64,000 nt of DNA from assembly GCA_016705695.1 (NCBI GenBank), contig JADJLA010000002.1, positions 372,001 through 436,000 on the forward strand, written 5' to 3'. The position numbers and the translations under genes were made by a program. The DNA comes from Sphingobacteriaceae bacterium (GTDB lineage Bacteria > Bacteroidota > Bacteroidia > B-17B0 > Aurantibacillaceae). Of this stretch, positions 43,635 to 52,100 are shown one piece after another. A model generated the notes under the pieces. That model saw only the letters and a program-made list of their open reading frames with translations. It searched no databases and had not been told where the DNA came from. Each line of letters opens with the position of its first letter. Position 1 is the first letter of the stretch.

Positions 43635-44148
43635 GGATTGGACCTTATTCCTGGACCGCGATGGCGTTATCAATAAAAAATTGGATAACGATTACGTAAA
43701 GCATTGGATGGAATTTGAATTTGAGAAAGATGTTGTTCAAAATTTTAAAAAACTGAATGAGGTATTTGGAACCGTTGTTGTTGTAACCAATCAACAGGGC
43801 ATTGGAAAAGGGGTTTATACCAAAGAAGATCTTGAACTGATTCACAACAATATGTTGTACGAATTAAAATATCACAAAGGCATCATTGATAAAGTATATT
43901 ACTCTCCCTATTTAGCTTCCGAAAACCACGAAACCCGCAAACCCAATATTGGCATGGCTTTGCAGGCCAAGAAAGATTTTCCTCATATCGATCTTACAAA
44001 AAGTATTATTGTAGGTGATAGCATAAGCGATATGGAATTTGGAAGAACAGCAGGAATGAGAACGGTTTATATAAGCAACAAAAAAGTTACCGATCCAAAA
44101 ATAGATCTTCAGTTCAACTCACTTTCAGAATTCATTGCTGCATTATGA
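43606..44148 (+). CDS. gmhB: D-glycero-D-manno-heptose 1,7-bisphosphate 7-phosphatase
   Basis: 180 residues of the HAD superfamily, histidinol-phosphatase-like subfamily. Motif I is FLDRDGVINKK (nucleophile Asp17, acid Asp19), motif II VVVTNQQGIGKG, and motif IV SIIVGDSISDMEFG. GmhB removes the C7 phosphate from heptose bisphosphate. A zinc-type Cys cluster usual in many GmhB proteins is not evident. The ATG lies 29 bases inside hddC, and the glycosyltransferase gene overlaps its end by four bases. Confidence 0.88.
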   Translation: MTLKDLNITKDWTLFLDRDGVINKKLDNDYVKHWMEFEFEKDVVQNFKKLNEVFGTVVVVTNQQGIGKGVYTKEDLELIHNNMLYELKYHKGIIDKVYYSPYLASENHETRKPNIGMALQAKKDFPHIDLTKSIIVGDSISDMEFGRTAGMRTVYISNKKVTDPKIDLQFNSLSEFIAAL

Positions 44149-44888
44149 AGATCTCTATCATAACAGCAACGTATAATAGCGAAGCATTTTTAGAACAAAC
44201 CATCAATTCAGTTCTTCAACAAACACATAAAGATATTGAATACATTATTGTAGATGGTAATTCAACCGATAGTACAATTTCTATCATAAATAAATATAAA
44301 GATAAAGTCAGTCATTTCATTTCAGAAAAAGACGAAGGTATTTATCATGCGCTCAACAAAGGAATTGCCTTGGCAAGCGGAGATGTGATCGGATTTTTAC
44401 ATTCTGATGATTTTTACACCAGCAACAATGTGATCGAGCATATTGTGAGAGAATTTAAAACAAAAAATACAGATGGTTTGTACGCCAATTTGTATTTTGT
44501 TGATAAAACCGATCCTAATAAAATAACACGGAAATGGCATTCGGGCGATTATTCGCCAAACAGTTTTATGTATGGCTGGATGCCACCTCACCCTACTCTG
44601 TTCTTAAAAAAAGACGTTTATAAAAAACACGGCACCTTTAATTTGGATCTTAAAACCTCAGCCGATTACGAATTGATGTTGCGCTTCATTCATAAACATC
44701 AAATCACTTTAACTTACCTTGATGAGTTCATCATCAAAATGCGTGTAGGCGGACAAAGTACTGCCAGCGTTAATAATCGCGTAAAAGCAAATTTAGAGGA
44801 CAGAAAAGCATGGGAAATAAACGGCTTGAAGCCTAAATTTTTTACGCTGTGGTTAAAGCCGCTAAGGAAAATTGGACAATTCTTTTAA
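44145..44888 (+). CDS. Family 2 glycosyltransferase
   Basis: 247 residues of the GT-A fold. KISIITATYNSEAFLEQTI, YIIVDGNSTDSTI and FLHSDDFYT (the DxD-type metal site, Asp88-Asp89) are typical; YHALNKGIALASGD is the acceptor-side motif. It is like the WcaA-type transferases that build surface polysaccharides and probably uses a nucleotide sugar linked to the heptose genes, with which it overlaps. Soluble, membrane-associated at most. Last gene of the cassette; a repeat element follows. Confidence 0.9.
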   Translation: MKISIITATYNSEAFLEQTINSVLQQTHKDIEYIIVDGNSTDSTISIINKYKDKVSHFISEKDEGIYHALNKGIALASGDVIGFLHSDDFYTSNNVIEHIVREFKTKNTDGLYANLYFVDKTDPNKITRKWHSGDYSPNSFMYGWMPPHPTLFLKKDVYKKHGTFNLDLKTSADYELMLRFIHKHQITLTYLDEFIIKMRVGGQSTASVNNRVKANLEDRKAWEINGLKPKFFTLWLKPLRKIGQFF

Positions 44889-44976
44889 CCACGAAAAGCA
44901 CGAAGTCTTTGCACAAAGGACACGAAGCATAGTGATCTTCGTGAAAAATCTTAGTGACCTTCGTGGTTTCTGCCTC
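44889..44976. repeat. Inverted repeat with ACGAAG motifs between convergent genes
   Basis: CCACGAAAAGCACGAAG at the left end and CTTCGTGGTTTCTGCCTC at the right end can fold on each other; inner ACACGAAGC and ATCTTCGTG also pair. The right terminus GGTTTCTGCCTC (44965-44976) is the exact complement of GAGGCAGAAACC at 661-672, linking this element to the larger one near the window start. It fills the whole gap up to the stop codon of the LolC/E-like gene. Confidence 0.65.
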
Positions 44977-46245
44977 TTAATCGAAACGCAAGGTTTTTAT
45001 TGGGGTGATCTTAGTTAGAATAAGAGTTGGTAATAACAACATCAACAAACATACTCCTGTTGTTCCTAAATTCAATAATAAATAAGACACCCAGTTAAGA
45101 TCGATCGCCACTTTATCTACATAATATGTAGAGCTATCCAATTTTACCAAGCCAAAATAATATTGGATCAAACACATTCCAACTCCCACAACATTTCCCC
45201 ACAGCAAACCTCTGCCCAATAGTTTTAAGCTGATGTAAAAAAATATCCTTCGCACATTTACGTTGCTCATGCCAAGGGATTTTAGCATGCCCACCATATT
45301 TGTTCTCTCCAATATTAAAATAAGTAAAGCCGTTATCATATTTATTACTGCCACCAATATCATCAACACAATAATGATAACGCCGTTAATGTCCAACTTA
45401 TCTAACCAAACAAAAATATTTGAAAAACTATCTTTCACACTAATTACCTGGCAATTGAGCGCTGTATTATCATTGATCGCTTCAATAGTGCTTTCTAGTT
45501 TTTCAAAATCATTTACCCTCACTTCATAATTTCCAACTACTCCAGGCCCCCAATAATTTAATTTTTGAATATGACGAATATCCACAAAGGTTAAATTATT
45601 ATCAAAGTCAGAAAATGACGTTTTATATATCCCGCATATTTTAAAATTACGTGAGCGCTGTTCGAATTTTGTGAAATTTGCTTTTTCAATTGAATCATAC
45701 ACATCGTGTTGTACAACAAAATATACCAGGAATTTATCTTCGGGCTTAAGATCCAAGCGTGTTGCTAAATTCTCACTAATTAAAATATCATTACTTGCAT
45801 CCTCACCTTTTAATTCAGGTAAGGTTCCACTCAACATGTGTTTTTTAATAAATTCAAGATCATAATTATCATCAATTCCTTTTATAACCACGCCTTCATT
45901 CTCAGTTTTTGTTTTTACAATGCCATTTTTTAATGCGCAACCTTGCACATGTTTTACATTTGGGATCTTTTCAAGAATAGTTATACTATCAGCACTGATC
46001 TTTACCGGAACTTGCTCGCCATTACTTCCAAAACTGATATTACTAATTGTAACATCGGCCGCTAACCCTGTAACTTTTTTTGTGATCTCCTTTTTGAAAC
46101 CAACAACAATACTTACCGTTAATAACATGACCGATAAACCAAGAATTATCCCTAAAATGCCTATCTTTACAATTGGCTTTGAGATACTTCCTTGATCCTT
46201 ACTTTTGGAAGTGATACGATCAGCTATATAACGTTCAACGTTCAA
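44977..46245 (-). CDS. LolC/LolE-type ABC transporter permease (FtsX family)
   Basis: 422 residues. One N-terminal membrane helix (about 27-50), a large periplasmic MacB-like domain (about 52-265), and three C-terminal helices with the FtsX block GMLKSLGMSNVNVRRIFFYISL. This topology matches permeases that extract lipoproteins or act as mechanotransducers. No LolD ATPase gene is nearby. The start is TTG at 46245; ATG is absent before the conserved helix. Start codons of this gene and the next are only five bases apart on opposite strands. Confidence 0.88.
   Translation of the reverse strand: MNVERYIADRITSKSKDQGSISKPIVKIGILGIILGLSVMLLTVSIVVGFKKEITKKVTGLAADVTISNISFGSNGEQVPVKISADSITILEKIPNVKHVQGCALKNGIVKTKTENEGVVIKGIDDNYDLEFIKKHMLSGTLPELKGEDASNDILISENLATRLDLKPEDKFLVYFVVQHDVYDSIEKANFTKFEQRSRNFKICGIYKTSFSDFDNNLTFVDIRHIQKLNYWGPGVVGNYEVRVNDFEKLESTIEAINDNTALNCQVISVKDSFSNIFVWLDKLDINGVIIIVLMILVAVINMITALLILILERTNMVGMLKSLGMSNVNVRRIFFYISLKLLGRGLLWGNVVGVGMCLIQYYFGLVKLDSSTYYVDKVAIDLNWVSYLLLNLGTTGVCLLMLLLPTLILTKITPIKTLRFD
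46200..46207 (+). promoter_or_regulatory. Candidate -7 box of the NamZ-type gene, inside the neighbouring gene
   Basis: TACTTTTG matches TAnnTTTG on the + strand, 43 bases before the ATG at 46251, and lies within the 5' coding part of the divergent permease gene. No TTG at the usual distance. Confidence 0.4.
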
Positions 46246-46250
46246 TTAAA

Positions 46251-47471
46251 ATGCACTTAGGAAACAAAAATACTAAATTGATATTGGTTGCAATACTTTA
46301 TTTTGCGGTATTTATCAGTTGCGGCCAGGAACTTGTATTTAAAGAGTATAACTCTCTTGCTGTTGGCGCGCAACAATTTCATAAATACATTCCAAAACTT
46401 AAAAACAAAAAGGTAGCAATTGTTACTAATCAAACCGGTGTCATAAATGGCGTGAGTATTGTAGATACCCTTTTAAAATTCAAAGTGGATATTAAAAAAA
46501 TATTTGGTCCCGAACACGGATTTAGAGGAGATACAGAAGCAGGCGAAAAAGTGAACAGCAATATTGACAAAAAAACAGGCTTGCCCGTTATTTCTTTATA
46601 CGGAGCTAATAAAAAACCAAGCACTAAAGATCTTGCAGGAATTGATGTTGTAATTTATGATATTCAAGACCTAGGCGTTCGTTTTTACACATATATTTCT
46701 ACCATGTGTTATGTGATGGAAGCCTGCGCTGAGAATAATAAAGAAATGATAGTGCTCGACAGACCAAACCCTAATGGATTTTATGTTGACGGGCCGGTTT
46801 TAAAACCAGAATATAAGGGATTTTTGGGATTACATCCTGTGCCAATTGTGTACGGAATGACCTGTGGCGAATACGCGCAAATGGTAAATGGCGAAGGATG
46901 GTTAAAAAAGAAAGTGAAGAAAAAAGATGTGGTGATCAAATGTAACCTCACTGTAATTCCATGTTTTAATTATGATAGAAATGCAACCTATCAATTGCCT
47001 GTAAACCCTTCACCTAATATTCCAAATCATACCGCCGTATTGCTTTATCCAAGTTTAGGATTGTTTGAAGGAACCATTGTAAGCTTAGGAAGAGGAACCC
47101 AATGGCCATTTCAAGTGATTGGATATCCTGAGTACAAAGACAGTTCGTTTTCTTTTGTTCCGCACGCTTCTGCATTATCTGCAGCACCAAAATACCTCGA
47201 TAAAAAATGTAATGGTTTAGATCTTAGAAAAACAGATATCACTAAACACTCCAGAAAACTTGATCTGTCCTTATTGTTCAAAATGCATTCAAATTGGAAT
47301 AAAGAAGATTTTTTTGACAGGAACTTTAACTTTCACTCCGGCAATACCGAACTACAAGAACAAGTTAAAAGTAAACTGAGCGAATTTGAGGTACGTTCTT
47401 CGTGGGAAAAAGACCTCCTGATCTTTAAGGCCATACGCAAGAAATACCTCATCTACAGCGATTTTGAGTGA
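46251..47471 (+). CDS. DUF1343 lipoprotein, NamZ-type exo-beta-N-acetylmuramidase
   Basis: 406 residues with a lipoprotein signal (VFISCG). Conserved blocks of DUF1343 are KVAIVTNQTGVI, KKIFGPEHGFRGD (with the Glu of the EHGF motif), VIYDIQDLGVRFYTYISTM, VLDRPNPNGFYVDGPV and GLFEGTIVSLGRGTQWPF. Family members characterised as NamZ release terminal MurNAc from peptidoglycan fragments, so a cell-wall turnover role in the envelope is likely. No MurNAc uptake or MurQ gene adjoins. Start is ATG 46251. Confidence 0.9.
   Translation: MHLGNKNTKLILVAILYFAVFISCGQELVFKEYNSLAVGAQQFHKYIPKLKNKKVAIVTNQTGVINGVSIVDTLLKFKVDIKKIFGPEHGFRGDTEAGEKVNSNIDKKTGLPVISLYGANKKPSTKDLAGIDVVIYDIQDLGVRFYTYISTMCYVMEACAENNKEMIVLDRPNPNGFYVDGPVLKPEYKGFLGLHPVPIVYGMTCGEYAQMVNGEGWLKKKVKKKDVVIKCNLTVIPCFNYDRNATYQLPVNPSPNIPNHTAVLLYPSLGLFEGTIVSLGRGTQWPFQVIGYPEYKDSSFSFVPHASALSAAPKYLDKKCNGLDLRKTDITKHSRKLDLSLLFKMHSNWNKEDFFDRNFNFHSGNTELQEQVKSKLSEFEVRSSWEKDLLIFKAIRKKYLIYSDFE
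46265..46293 (-). promoter_or_regulatory. Candidate promoter of the LolC/E-type gene, inside the neighbouring gene
   Basis: On the minus strand TTG (46293-46291), an 18-base spacer and TATTTTTG (46272-46265). It lies within the first codons of the divergent NamZ-type gene, 19 bases before the TTG start at 46245. Confidence 0.55.
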
Positions 47472-47494
47472 TTGCTCAGCTTTAGACGCTGCGA

Positions 47495-47611
47495 GCCTTG
47501 AAATATCAAAAAAATCAAGTGTTTCCGCAAGATTTTATGATGAAGGAATGGTTCTTCCCATTTCGAAGAGTAAAATCGAGGAAAAGCTTGAGTTTGAAGA
47601 GATTTCAAGGC
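47495..47611. repeat. Long imperfect hairpin in the gap before the E2 gene
   Basis: GCCTTGAAAT (47495-47504) pairs exactly with ATTTCAAGGC (47602-47611). Inner segments also pair in order: TCAAG with CTTGA, TTTCC with GGAAA, and GATTTTA with TAAAATC, around a centre near 47553. The 205-base gap contains no convincing gene; the short open frames on both strands here reflect the symmetry. It could be a structured RNA segment, a decayed palindromic repeat, or part of the terminator of the preceding gene. Confidence 0.6.
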
Positions 47612-47625
47612 GTAGTAAAATAATT

Positions 47626-47655
47626 TTGGCAATGCCGCCAATACCCTTATTTTTG
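47626..47655 (+). promoter_or_regulatory. Promoter of the E2 acyltransferase gene
   Basis: TTG (47626-47628), 19-base spacer, TATTTTTG (47648-47655): full consensus match, 21 bases before the ATG at 47677. Confidence 0.8.
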
Positions 47656-47676
47656 TAACTCTTTAAGATAAAAGCA

Positions 47677-49004
47677 ATGGCGAATTTCGATTTAATAATG
47701 CCTAAAATGGGTGAGAGTGTGGCGGAAGCTACCATCATCAAATGGACCAAAAACGAAGGCGATAAGATCAAGATCGATGAAACGGTACTTGAAATCGCAA
47801 CTGATAAAGTTGATAGCGAAATTCCTTCGCCGTTTGAAGGAACCCTTGTAAAACGTTTATTTAAAGAAGGAGATGTAGTTCAGGTGGGCGCAGTTATTGC
47901 GCAAATTAGCAGCGATGCAAACTCAGCAGTTTCTGAAGCTCCAAAAACAATTGCTCCTGAAGTAAAAAAAGAAACTACAACAACTACAACTTCACAACCT
48001 GTTGTAAGCACAACAACTTCGGCAGCAACAAGCGCCAACGATTACTCTCAATCTAATAAATTCTATTCTCCCCTTGTAAAAAGTATTGCTAAAGAAGAAG
48101 GAATTAGTTTATCAGATCTAGAAAATATAAAAGGTACAGGGCAAGAAGGGCGCGTTACAAAAGCTGATGTTTTAGCTTATGTTGCAAATCCAAATAAGCA
48201 AAAAGCTAGTACTTCAACTAGTACAACTACTTCAACAAGTTCTTCAAGCGGATCTATTCAGATCAATCGTCCTGCTGTCTCGTTAATGGCAGGTGACGAG
48301 ATCATTGAAATGGATCGCATGCGCAAGATCATTGCCGACAATATGGTAATGAGCAAGCATGTTTCTCCTCACGTTACTTCTTACGTAGAAGCTGATGTAA
48401 CAGCGATGGTACAATGGAGAGAGAAAGTGAAAAAAGAATTTGAGAAAAAAGAAGGTGAGAAAATGACCTATACTCCGCTGTTCATTGAAGCGGTAGCAAA
48501 AGCTATTAAAGATTTTCCTATGATCAATATTTCCGTTGATCAAACGGGTTCAAAAATAATTAAGCGTAAATCCATAAACATTGGAATGGCGGCCGCATTA
48601 CCATCGGGTAATTTAATTGTACCCGTGATCAGAAATGCTGATGAAAAGAACCTTTTAGGAATTACAAAAAGCGTTAATGATCTTGCCGCAAGAGCTCGTG
48701 CTAATAAACTTCAGCCTGACGAGATCCAAGGTGGAACTTTTACGGTAACAAACGTTGGAAATTTTGGCAATGTGATGGGAACTCCTATCATTTTACAGCC
48801 ACAAGTAGCAATTTTGGCAGTAGGAACTATCAAGAAAAACCGGCGGTTATCGAAACTCCTCAGGGAGATGTTATAGGCATCCGTCATTTCATGTTTCTTT
48901 CTCTTTCATATGATCACAGAGTAGTTGATGGCTCTTTAGGAGGCACTTTTCTGAGAAAAGTTGCCGATTACCTTGAGCAGTGGGACTCTGATCGCCTCGT
49001 TTAA
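47677..49004 (+). pseudogene. Dihydrolipoyllysine acyltransferase (E2), frameshifted by one missing base
   Basis: Core of a 2-oxoacid dehydrogenase complex, moving acyl groups from E1 to CoA. Lipoyl domain with ATDKVDSEI (Lys44), an Ala/Ser/Thr-rich linker, a peripheral subunit-binding domain (YSPLVKSIAKEEGIS, GRVTKADVLAY), a second linker, and the catalytic domain starting IIEMDRMRKIIADNM. The open frame reads VAILAVGTIKKN and ends at 48876. Adding one A to the A5 run at 48835-48839 continues KPAVIETPQGDVIGIRHFMF, then SYDHRVVDGSLGG with the catalytic His and Asp, to a stop at 49002-49004, giving 442 residues. E1 and E3 genes are not adjacent, so the oxoacid is undetermined. A sequencing error is likely. 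Confidence 0.93.
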
Positions 49005-49142
49005 TCAGCCAAAAAGGGATTTCACCACCACCTAAAACACACCTCTATTAACAAATTCTTGGTTTACTCAACCAAAGCTTATATTCAATAAGTTGAGCCC
49101 AAATTTAGACTTTAATGTAGGGATTGACGTTCAAAGGATAGC

Positions 49143-49150
49143 TATATTTG
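49143..49150 (+). promoter_or_regulatory. Candidate -7 box of the 1041-residue adhesin gene
   Basis: TATATTTG, ending four bases before the ATG at 49155. A TTGAC lies at 49124-49128, but only 16 bases separate TTG from the box instead of about 19. Confidence 0.5.
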
Positions 49151-49154
49151 TACC

Positions 49155-52100
49155 ATGAACAATACTATCACAAAATTTTTACTTGGGTCGTTTTTAACTT
49201 TAGGGTTAAACAGCGTATTTGCACAAAATAACTGTCCTAGTTTAGGGCCGGATCAATATTTGCCATGCGGACAAACCCAAACTACGTTGAACGCTAACTT
49301 CACTACCTGTAATCCATCAACAGTTACAGCCAATCAAACCAATACATATGGTGTAGTTAATATTCCATTTGCACCACAGCCAACCGTTGGAGCAACCAAT
49401 GTTATTTTGTCGGATGACTCAGGTACAGGAGCTTTACCAATAGGTTTTACGTTTTGTTTCTTTGGTCAAACATACACTCAATTTTATATTGGTTCAAATG
49501 GTTGGATCGCTTTTACTGCCGGTCAATCAACCGGTTTCGTGTCTGCTGCTATTCCTAATGCAGGTTTTGTACCTAAAAATTGTATCATGGGTCCTTGGCA
49601 AGATTGGCACCCTGGGATTGCAGGTGGTCCTTATATATGTTATCAAACTTTAGGTGTTGCTCCTTGCAGAAGATTAGTAGTAAGTTGGAGACAATGTCCT
49701 ATGTATTCTTGTACAACTACAAAAGGAACTTTTCAGATCATTATTTACGAAACAACAAATTTAATTGAGAATCACTTAACAAGTAAACCGGCATGTACCC
49801 AGTGGGCCGGTGGAACTGCTGTTGAAGGGATCCACAATCTTGCAGGAACAATTGGTATAACTGTACCGGGAAGAAATTCAACTCAATGGACAGCCACTAA
49901 CAATGCTTGGAGATGGTTTCCAAACGGAGCTGTGATTACTCCTACAATTACTTGGTATCAAGTTGGTAATCCGGTGGCAATTGGAACTGGCCCAACTATT
50001 ACAGTTGTGCCAGCTGCAACAGGAAATTCATATACATGTAAGCAAGATTACGGTCCTTGTAATGTTGGTTTCGAAATTTGTTCGGCAATGCCTGGTAATG
50101 GACCTGACACTGTATTCGTGCAACCTTTAACGGCGATCATACCAACCATTACCGCGCCAACTTGTGCTGGTGTTGGAAGTCCTACAACAATTTCAGCTGC
50201 CCCAAGCAGTCCAACCAATACATATTTATGGACCGGCCCAAGTATTGTTGGTCCAAATAATACGCCAACTATAACCATTAATGGCCCTGGCAGTTACACA
50301 TGTGCCATTTCGAGTACAGCAGCAGCGTGTACTGGAACTGCCTTTGTAAACATTGCGCAAAGTCCAACAGTAACTATTGCTTCTACTAGCCCTTCAATGT
50401 GTATGTTTAATACAAACAACTCTTTGAACTCTGTAAGCTTAACCGCTTCGGGAGCTCCAAATTTTACATGGACCAATTTAAGCTCGGTAGCAAATACGTA
50501 TTCATCAACAACTCAACCTTTCATCTCAATAACTTCCATACCGCCTTCCAACATTGGTTCGATAACGGTAATTGGATCAAACGGAACATGTTCTGCTTCT
50601 GCAATGTATACAGTTCTTATTATTCCTAATCCAACTATAACCGTTACAAGCCCAAGTGTTTGTGCAGGCAATACAGTTGCTATCACAGCAAGTAATGCAA
50701 GTTCATTTACCTGGACACCACCTGCTACATTAAGTAGTAACACGGGATCAACAGTTATTGCGAACACACCAACTACCACTATCTATAGTGTTATCGGTAC
50801 TAGCTTAGGCTGTAATAGTTCTACAGAAAATACAACAGTAACCGTTGTTGCAAATCCAACAGTAATGGTTGCGCCGTTTACGAATACAATTTGTTTTGGC
50901 AACAGCTTAAACTTAACAGCAAGCGGCGCAACAAACTATACATGGTCGCCTGCCGGTTCATTAAGTGTTCCAAATGGGCCAAACGTTACTGCCTCGCCTA
51001 CAATTACAACTAATTACATTGTTATTGGAGAAGCTGCCACTTGTACTACAAGTGCTGCTTATCAAGTTTCGGTAATTGCTTTACCAAGCATTTTATCAAC
51101 TCCTGCTACTCATACAATATGTCAGTATAGCAGCGTTAATTTATTTGCTAATGGTGCGAGTTCATATTCTTGGTCACCAACAGTTGGTTTAAATACATCA
51201 TTAGGTAATCACGTTATCGCATCACCAAACCTTACAACAATTTACAATATCGCGGGTAACAATGGTGCTTGTATGGCATTTGGGCAAGTAACAGTTTATG
51301 TAGTTCCATTCCCTAATTTAAATATCTCTTCGCCTGTAAGTAAAATTTGTGAAACACAAACCACAACTATTTTTGCAACAGGCGCACAATCGTATTCATG
51401 GGCTCCGCTAGCGGGGTTATCTTCTCCAAATACGACTGCCTCGCAGGCATTTCCAACTGTATCTACAAATTACACAATTATGGGAGTGAACACAGGATTT
51501 GGGATCAATTGTACAATGACAAAAGAGATCTTGATAGAAGTTCTTCCTAAGATCACACCAAGTATTAGTCCTAGTGTTACTATTTGTAATGGGCAAAGCA
51601 CTAAACTTTTAGCTGACGGAAGCAATACATACAGTTGGACGCCTTCAGCTTCGTTAAATAACGGAACTCTTGCAAACCCTGTGGCAAATCCTTCTATTAC
51701 TACAATGTATACAGTAAATATTTCTAACTATGGTAATTGTACTGTACCTGCAACTGTATTGGTGCGTGTTAATCCAACTCCAACAGTTTACGCCGGAGAA
51801 GATTTTGCGGTTAATTTAGATGAGCCAATGTACCTGAATGCAAACGGAAGCGGAACGCTTACTTGGATCGCAGGTGAAGGTATTTTCTGTAGCGTATGTC
51901 CAAACTCACAGATCACGCCTAAAGTAAGCGGCTGTTATAAAGTAAGAGCAACAAATAATTTCAATTGTATTGCTGAAGACGATGTATGTGTTGAAGTTAC
52001 TACAAACTACAATATCTACATACCAAATATCTTTACTCCAAACGATGATGGATTAAATGATATTTTCTTAGTTCACGGAACAGGTTTAACTAAATTTGAA

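Noticed and set aside
47464..47658. Short open frames on both strands between the NamZ-type gene and the E2 gene
   Set aside because: They are mirror products of the long hairpin at 47495-47611 and run across the E2 promoter; no conserved sequence seen.
49124..49150. TTGAC plus TATATTTG as a complete promoter for the 1041-residue adhesin
   Set aside because: Only 16 bases separate TTG and the -7 box, against about 19 in the clear promoters here; only the -7 box is reported.
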